This document shows, one piece after another, positions 61,466 to 64,000 of a stretch of DNA of 64,000 nt. The position numbers and the translations under genes are program-made. Origin of the DNA: JAQBDA01 sp963709875 (GTDB taxonomy: Bacteria; Chloroflexota; Anaerolineae; Anaerolineales; UBA4823); NCBI GenBank assembly GCA_963709875.1, contig CAVPYB010000001.1:62001-126000 (forward strand), in the 5' to 3' direction. The notes under the pieces are model-generated. The model saw only the letters and a program-made list of their open reading frames with translations. It searched no databases and was not told the DNA's origin. Each line of letters begins with the position of its first letter. Position 1 is the first letter of the stretch.

Positions 61466-62238
61466 ACATAGAAAACCCGCCCCCCGCTGGCTATCCGGCT
61501 CAGGCTGAAACTCCCAGAACAGTCCAGGTCCAGACGCCGCAAGGACAGCCGGTGATCACCTATACCTTGCTGGGCATATCCATCCTGGTCTACCTTCTGC
61601 AGTTAGCCACCCAGTATCTGCTGGCAGGCACCGACCTGCCCGCGCTGTACGGGATGAAGATCAACCCCTTTATCATCGATGGACAGTTATGGCGCTTAAT
61701 AACGCCGATGTTCCTGCACGGTTCGATCCTGCACCTGGCTTTCAATATGTATGCCCTGCTCATCTTCGGACCGAGGTTGGAACGCTTCTATGGGCATGGG
61801 CGTTTCCTGGCGCTGTATTTTGTGAGCGGTTTTGCCGGGAATGTGGCCTCATTTTTGTTCACCGAGTCACCTTCCCTGGGTTCTTCCACTGCCATCTTTG
61901 GGCTGCTAGGGGCCGAAGCGGTGTTCTTATACCGCAACCGGGAGCTGTTCGGCAGCGGCTCGCAGCGTGCGCTGATTAACTTGATCACGATAGCGGTGTT
62001 GAATCTTTTTATCGGCCTGTCACCCGGCAGCGGCATCGACAACTGGGGCCATATCGGCGGGCTGGTCGGTGGTACGCTGTTCGCCTGGTTTGCCGGACCG
62101 CTGCTGCGCGTAGAAGGCGGCTACCCGAATTTCACGCTGGCAGACCAGAGACAATCCGGGGCTGCCGTGGTGGGGGCAGTGGGGGTATTTGCCCTGTTTG
62201 CAGTGCTGGCTGCTTTGGGCATTTATTTCGGAGCGTAA
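61462..62238 (+). CDS. Rhomboid-family intramembrane serine protease
   Basis: 258 residues with about seven membrane helices. The catalytic serine is in LGSSTAIFGLLGAEA and the histidine in NWGHIGGLVGGTLFAW; LWRLITPMFLHGSILHLAFNMYAL is the conserved early helix with the Arg, His and Asn residues. It cleaves substrates within the membrane. The N-terminal 30 residues are Pro-rich and cytoplasmic. ATG 61462 overlaps the gmk stop (ATGA), so the genes are coupled. The stop region overlaps the convergent enoyl-CoA hydratase gene by 16 bases. Confidence 0.95.
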   Translation: MNIENPPPAGYPAQAETPRTVQVQTPQGQPVITYTLLGISILVYLLQLATQYLLAGTDLPALYGMKINPFIIDGQLWRLITPMFLHGSILHLAFNMYALLIFGPRLERFYGHGRFLALYFVSGFAGNVASFLFTESPSLGSSTAIFGLLGAEAVFLYRNRELFGSGSQRALINLITIAVLNLFIGLSPGSGIDNWGHIGGLVGGTLFAWFAGPLLRVEGGYPNFTLADQRQSGAAVVGAVGVFALFAVLAALGIYFGA

Positions 62239-63011
62239 AAGACCGGGGGTCGCTTTTCCAGGAAAGCCTGCACGCCTTCCCTGTGCTCGTCTCCCAGGGC
62301 GGCGATATCCTGCATATAGGCCTCATAATCCAGCACCTGTTCCAAATTATCCAGGACGGCTTTATTGAAGGCACGCTTCGCCAGCCCCATGGCATGAACC
62401 GGACCGTATGCTAATGCGGATGCTATGAACAGGGCTTGCTCGTCCAGCTCTGCTGCCGGGACGACCCGGTTTACCAAACCCAGGGCCAGCGCCTGTTGGG
62501 CATCGACCGGTGTGTTGGTGAACGCGAACTCGCTGGCACGTCCCAACCCGACCACCGCCGGCAGCAGCAGAGAGACTGCCGAATCGGGTGCCAGCCCGAC
62601 CCCGGAAAAACCGACCACAAAGCGGACGTTATCAGCAGCCACGCGCAGGTCGCATGCCAGCACGATCCCCAGCGCCGCGCCGGATACCGGGCCGTTGATC
62701 GCCGCCAGCACGGGTTTAGGCAGCCTGCGTATCTGCAAGATCAGGGGGTTGTAGGTGCGCTGCAGGTGGCCGCGGAAAGAGGTCCCTGCGGCATCTTTGA
62801 TCTCCAGCATGTCCTGCCCGGCGCTGAACACATCTCCGGCTGCGCTGAGCAATACACAGCGCACCTGTGCGTCCCGCTCCGCCTGGCGGAATGCATCGTG
62901 CAGCGAGCGGATCATCTCGGCGTTGATGGCATTGACTTTGGGGCGTTCGAGGTGCACGCTCAGCACGCCGTTCTCCAGTTTTGTCAAAACCCCGGGTTCC
63001 GTTGCTGGCAT
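62223..63011 (-). CDS. Enoyl-CoA hydratase/isomerase family protein
   Basis: 262 residues. The crotonase oxyanion-hole motif appears as FSAGQDMLEI, then KPVLAAINGPVSGAALGIVLACDLRVAA, GVGLAPDSAVSLLLPAVVGLGRASEFAFT and the LVNRVVPAAELDEQA end. In the catalytic region the Glu of classical hydratases is replaced (GAALGI, APDSAVS), so isomerase or another crotonase activity is possible (the Asp in APDSA resembles PaaG/PaaB-type members). It could feed acyl-CoA oxidation together with EtfA at the window start. Confidence 0.92.
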   Translation of the reverse strand: MPATEPGVLTKLENGVLSVHLERPKVNAINAEMIRSLHDAFRQAERDAQVRCVLLSAAGDVFSAGQDMLEIKDAAGTSFRGHLQRTYNPLILQIRRLPKPVLAAINGPVSGAALGIVLACDLRVAADNVRFVVGFSGVGLAPDSAVSLLLPAVVGLGRASEFAFTNTPVDAQQALALGLVNRVVPAAELDEQALFIASALAYGPVHAMGLAKRAFNKAVLDNLEQVLDYEAYMQDIAALGDEHREGVQAFLEKRPPVFYAPK

Positions 63012-63040
63012 AGCGCCTCCTTTGCTGGCATGTATATAGC

Positions 63041-63069
63041 AAATCCCCGGGATTCTGGCCCGGGGATTT
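63041..63069 (-). terminator. Hairpin between two minus-strand genes
   Basis: A perfect 11-bp stem AAATCCCCGGG with CCCGGGGATTT, loop of 7. It ends the upstream hypothetical gene; the U-tract is weak. Confidence 0.7.
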
Positions 63070-63087
63070 CAATCCTTCGTGTATGAC

Positions 63088-63477
63088 TTATTCAGGCAGG
63101 TCGGGGAAACCGAAATCGTCGTCGGATTCTTCCCCGCTGTCATCCTCGTAGTAGCCCAGCTCCAGCTCGACCTGGTCGTCGATCAGCCGTACCCATAAGA
63201 GCAGCAGCTGCCCGTCATCGGTATCCACGTACCTGGCAGCGACAATCGGTGCGTTGTTGAGCAAACCGTCCGGTGTGCGGTATTCCAGGTGCATGGTTTG
63301 CTGCTCGTGCCAGGCACGGTAGCAGCGCTCCACCAGGGCGGGGCCATTATAAGTGCGCAGCCGGGTGACGGCGATATCTCCAAGCAAGGATCCCTCGCTC
63401 AGCCCAAGTGCCCAACCATCGGTAATCTCTTCAAAAGTAGGGGGTGGCCCCTCAATTATCGTGATTTTATCTTCCAT
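63088..63477 (-). CDS. Uncharacterised protein with acidic C-terminus
   Basis: 129 residues. The core (FEEITDGWALGLSEGSLLGDIAVTRLRTYNGPALVERCYRAWHEQQTMHLEYRTPDG ... QLLLLWVRLIDDQVELELGYYEDD) looks like a small alpha/beta domain, with a Glu/Asp-rich end of about 15 residues. I do not recognise a family. It stands alone, with GGAGGT 4 bases upstream of the start codon. Confidence 0.65.
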   Translation of the reverse strand: MEDKITIIEGPPPTFEEITDGWALGLSEGSLLGDIAVTRLRTYNGPALVERCYRAWHEQQTMHLEYRTPDGLLNNAPIVAARYVDTDDGQLLLLWVRLIDDQVELELGYYEDDSGEESDDDFGFPDLPE

Positions 63478-63617
63478 TCTGACCTCCGGTCTTAAGAATC
63501 ATACCATGAAAAACAAACCCGAATCTAAAGCGTTTCTTAGAGCTTGCCAGGATGAAAGCTCGAGCGACCGGCGCTTAAGTGCATGCGCTCCGGTCACGGG
63601 GTTAGGGTTTTGGCGGG

Positions 63618-63657
63618 TATAATGCGATACAGATCAATCGGCGATACAGATCAATCG
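63618..63657 (+). promoter_or_regulatory. TATAAT followed by a 17-bp tandem duplication upstream of the EthD-like gene
   Basis: TATAAT (63618-63623) is directly followed by two identical copies of GCGATACAGATCAATCG (63624-63640 and 63641-63657). The direct repeat covers the expected transcription start and could be an operator or a replication-slippage duplication. Confidence 0.5.
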
Positions 63658-63690
63658 GCATTAGAGAGCAGTGATTTTGAGAGTGAAACA

Positions 63691-64000
63691 ATGTATAAAT
63701 TAGTGATCATGATCGGGCCGCTCGATAACTGGGCGGCTTTTGACGACGCCTGGCCGCGCTTCCTGCACCAGGTGGAGAACATGCCCGGGCTGCGCCGGGA
63801 AGCTACCAGCCGTGTGGATGCCATCCTGTACGGCACGTCACAGGTAGCGCTCATCCACGAGCTGTATTTCGATTCGCAGGCTGGCGCTCGGCAGGCCATG
63901 GAATCGCCGTCCGGCAGCGCGGCGGGTCAGCTGCTGCAGGCCATGACCCGCGGACAGATGACGCTGTTCCTGGCAGACCATAAAGAAGACGACCTGGAGA
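63691..64000 (+). CDS. EthD-like family protein, N-terminal part (cut by window end)
   Basis: 103 residues, open at the right edge. It starts MYKLVIMIGPLDNWAAFDDAWPRFLHQVENMPGLRREATSRVDAILYGT, like the EthD/dimeric ferredoxin-like barrel family, then ELYFDSQAGARQAMESPSGSAAGQLLQAMTRGQMTLFLADH, which matches the end of the typical EthD domain. In this family the role ranges from ether-degradation accessory proteins to unknown. The reading frame is clear although no stop falls within the window. Confidence 0.8.
   Translation, partial: MYKLVIMIGPLDNWAAFDDAWPRFLHQVENMPGLRREATSRVDAILYGTSQVALIHELYFDSQAGARQAMESPSGSAAGQLLQAMTRGQMTLFLADHKEDDLE

Overview
The window is a 64 kb piece of a high-GC bacterial chromosome. 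Gene content points to Chloroflexota, class Anaerolineae: secreted lipoproteins with Thr/Pro-rich linkers, a Ycf45-type R3H ATPase, an FmdB-type zinc ribbon protein, a bacterial glycerol-1-phosphate dehydrogenase, no outer-membrane biogenesis genes, and many TATAAT boxes placed a few bases from the start codon. The taxon is an inference from these traits, not from a marker tree.

Layout. 1-5.5 kb: end of etfA, a cold-shock gene, yqeY, a 7TM-HD phosphohydrolase, ybeY, dgkA and a TIM-barrel gene. 5.5-8 kb: two cell-surface proteins on the minus strand and plsC. 8-12.7 kb: a T-box leader, pheS, an inserted four-helix-bundle gene and pheT. 12.7-19.3 kb (minus): homocysteine methyltransferase/MTHFR, clpC, ribosomal protein S1. 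19.4-24.2 kb: chelatase I/D gene, aminotransferase, M1 peptidase. 24.2-24.8 kb: a non-coding region with the hallmarks of oriC, then four tandem operator-like repeats controlling a small gene, an ArsR-type regulator and an MFS transporter. 27.6-29.3 kb: OsmC and GlgC. 29.5-37.9 kb (minus): a three-gene module of a LuxR-HTH coiled-coil protein, a STAND ATPase with WD40 repeats and a CHAT-SIR2 protein. This is the best candidate for an undescribed conflict or cell-death system. 38-45.6 kb: tRNA-Leu, YchF GTPase, M3 oligopeptidase, a MITE-like element, a DhaL-like gene, a possible structured RNA and secreted proteins. 46-48.7 kb: surface protein, deoxynucleoside kinase, nucleotidyltransferase and two parS-like sites. 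48.8-51.3 kb: arsenic operon with two matching operators. 51.4-53 kb: an IS1202-type insertion sequence. 53-57 kb: AraL/AraM-like pair and pdxST. 57-64 kb: Ycf45-type ATPase, tmk, FmdB, gmk, rhomboid protease, enoyl-CoA hydratase and an EthD-like gene cut by the window end.

The oriC-like region and the parS pair lie about 24 kb apart, which suggests that the window is origin-proximal, although dnaA, dnaN and parAB are not present.

A warning on sequence quality: about 19 single-base frameshifts interrupt otherwise well-conserved genes, including essential ones (gmk twice, clpC twice). Many lie in short homopolymers or GC repeats. They look like sequencing or assembly indels, so I describe these genes as one locus each and give the approximate break.
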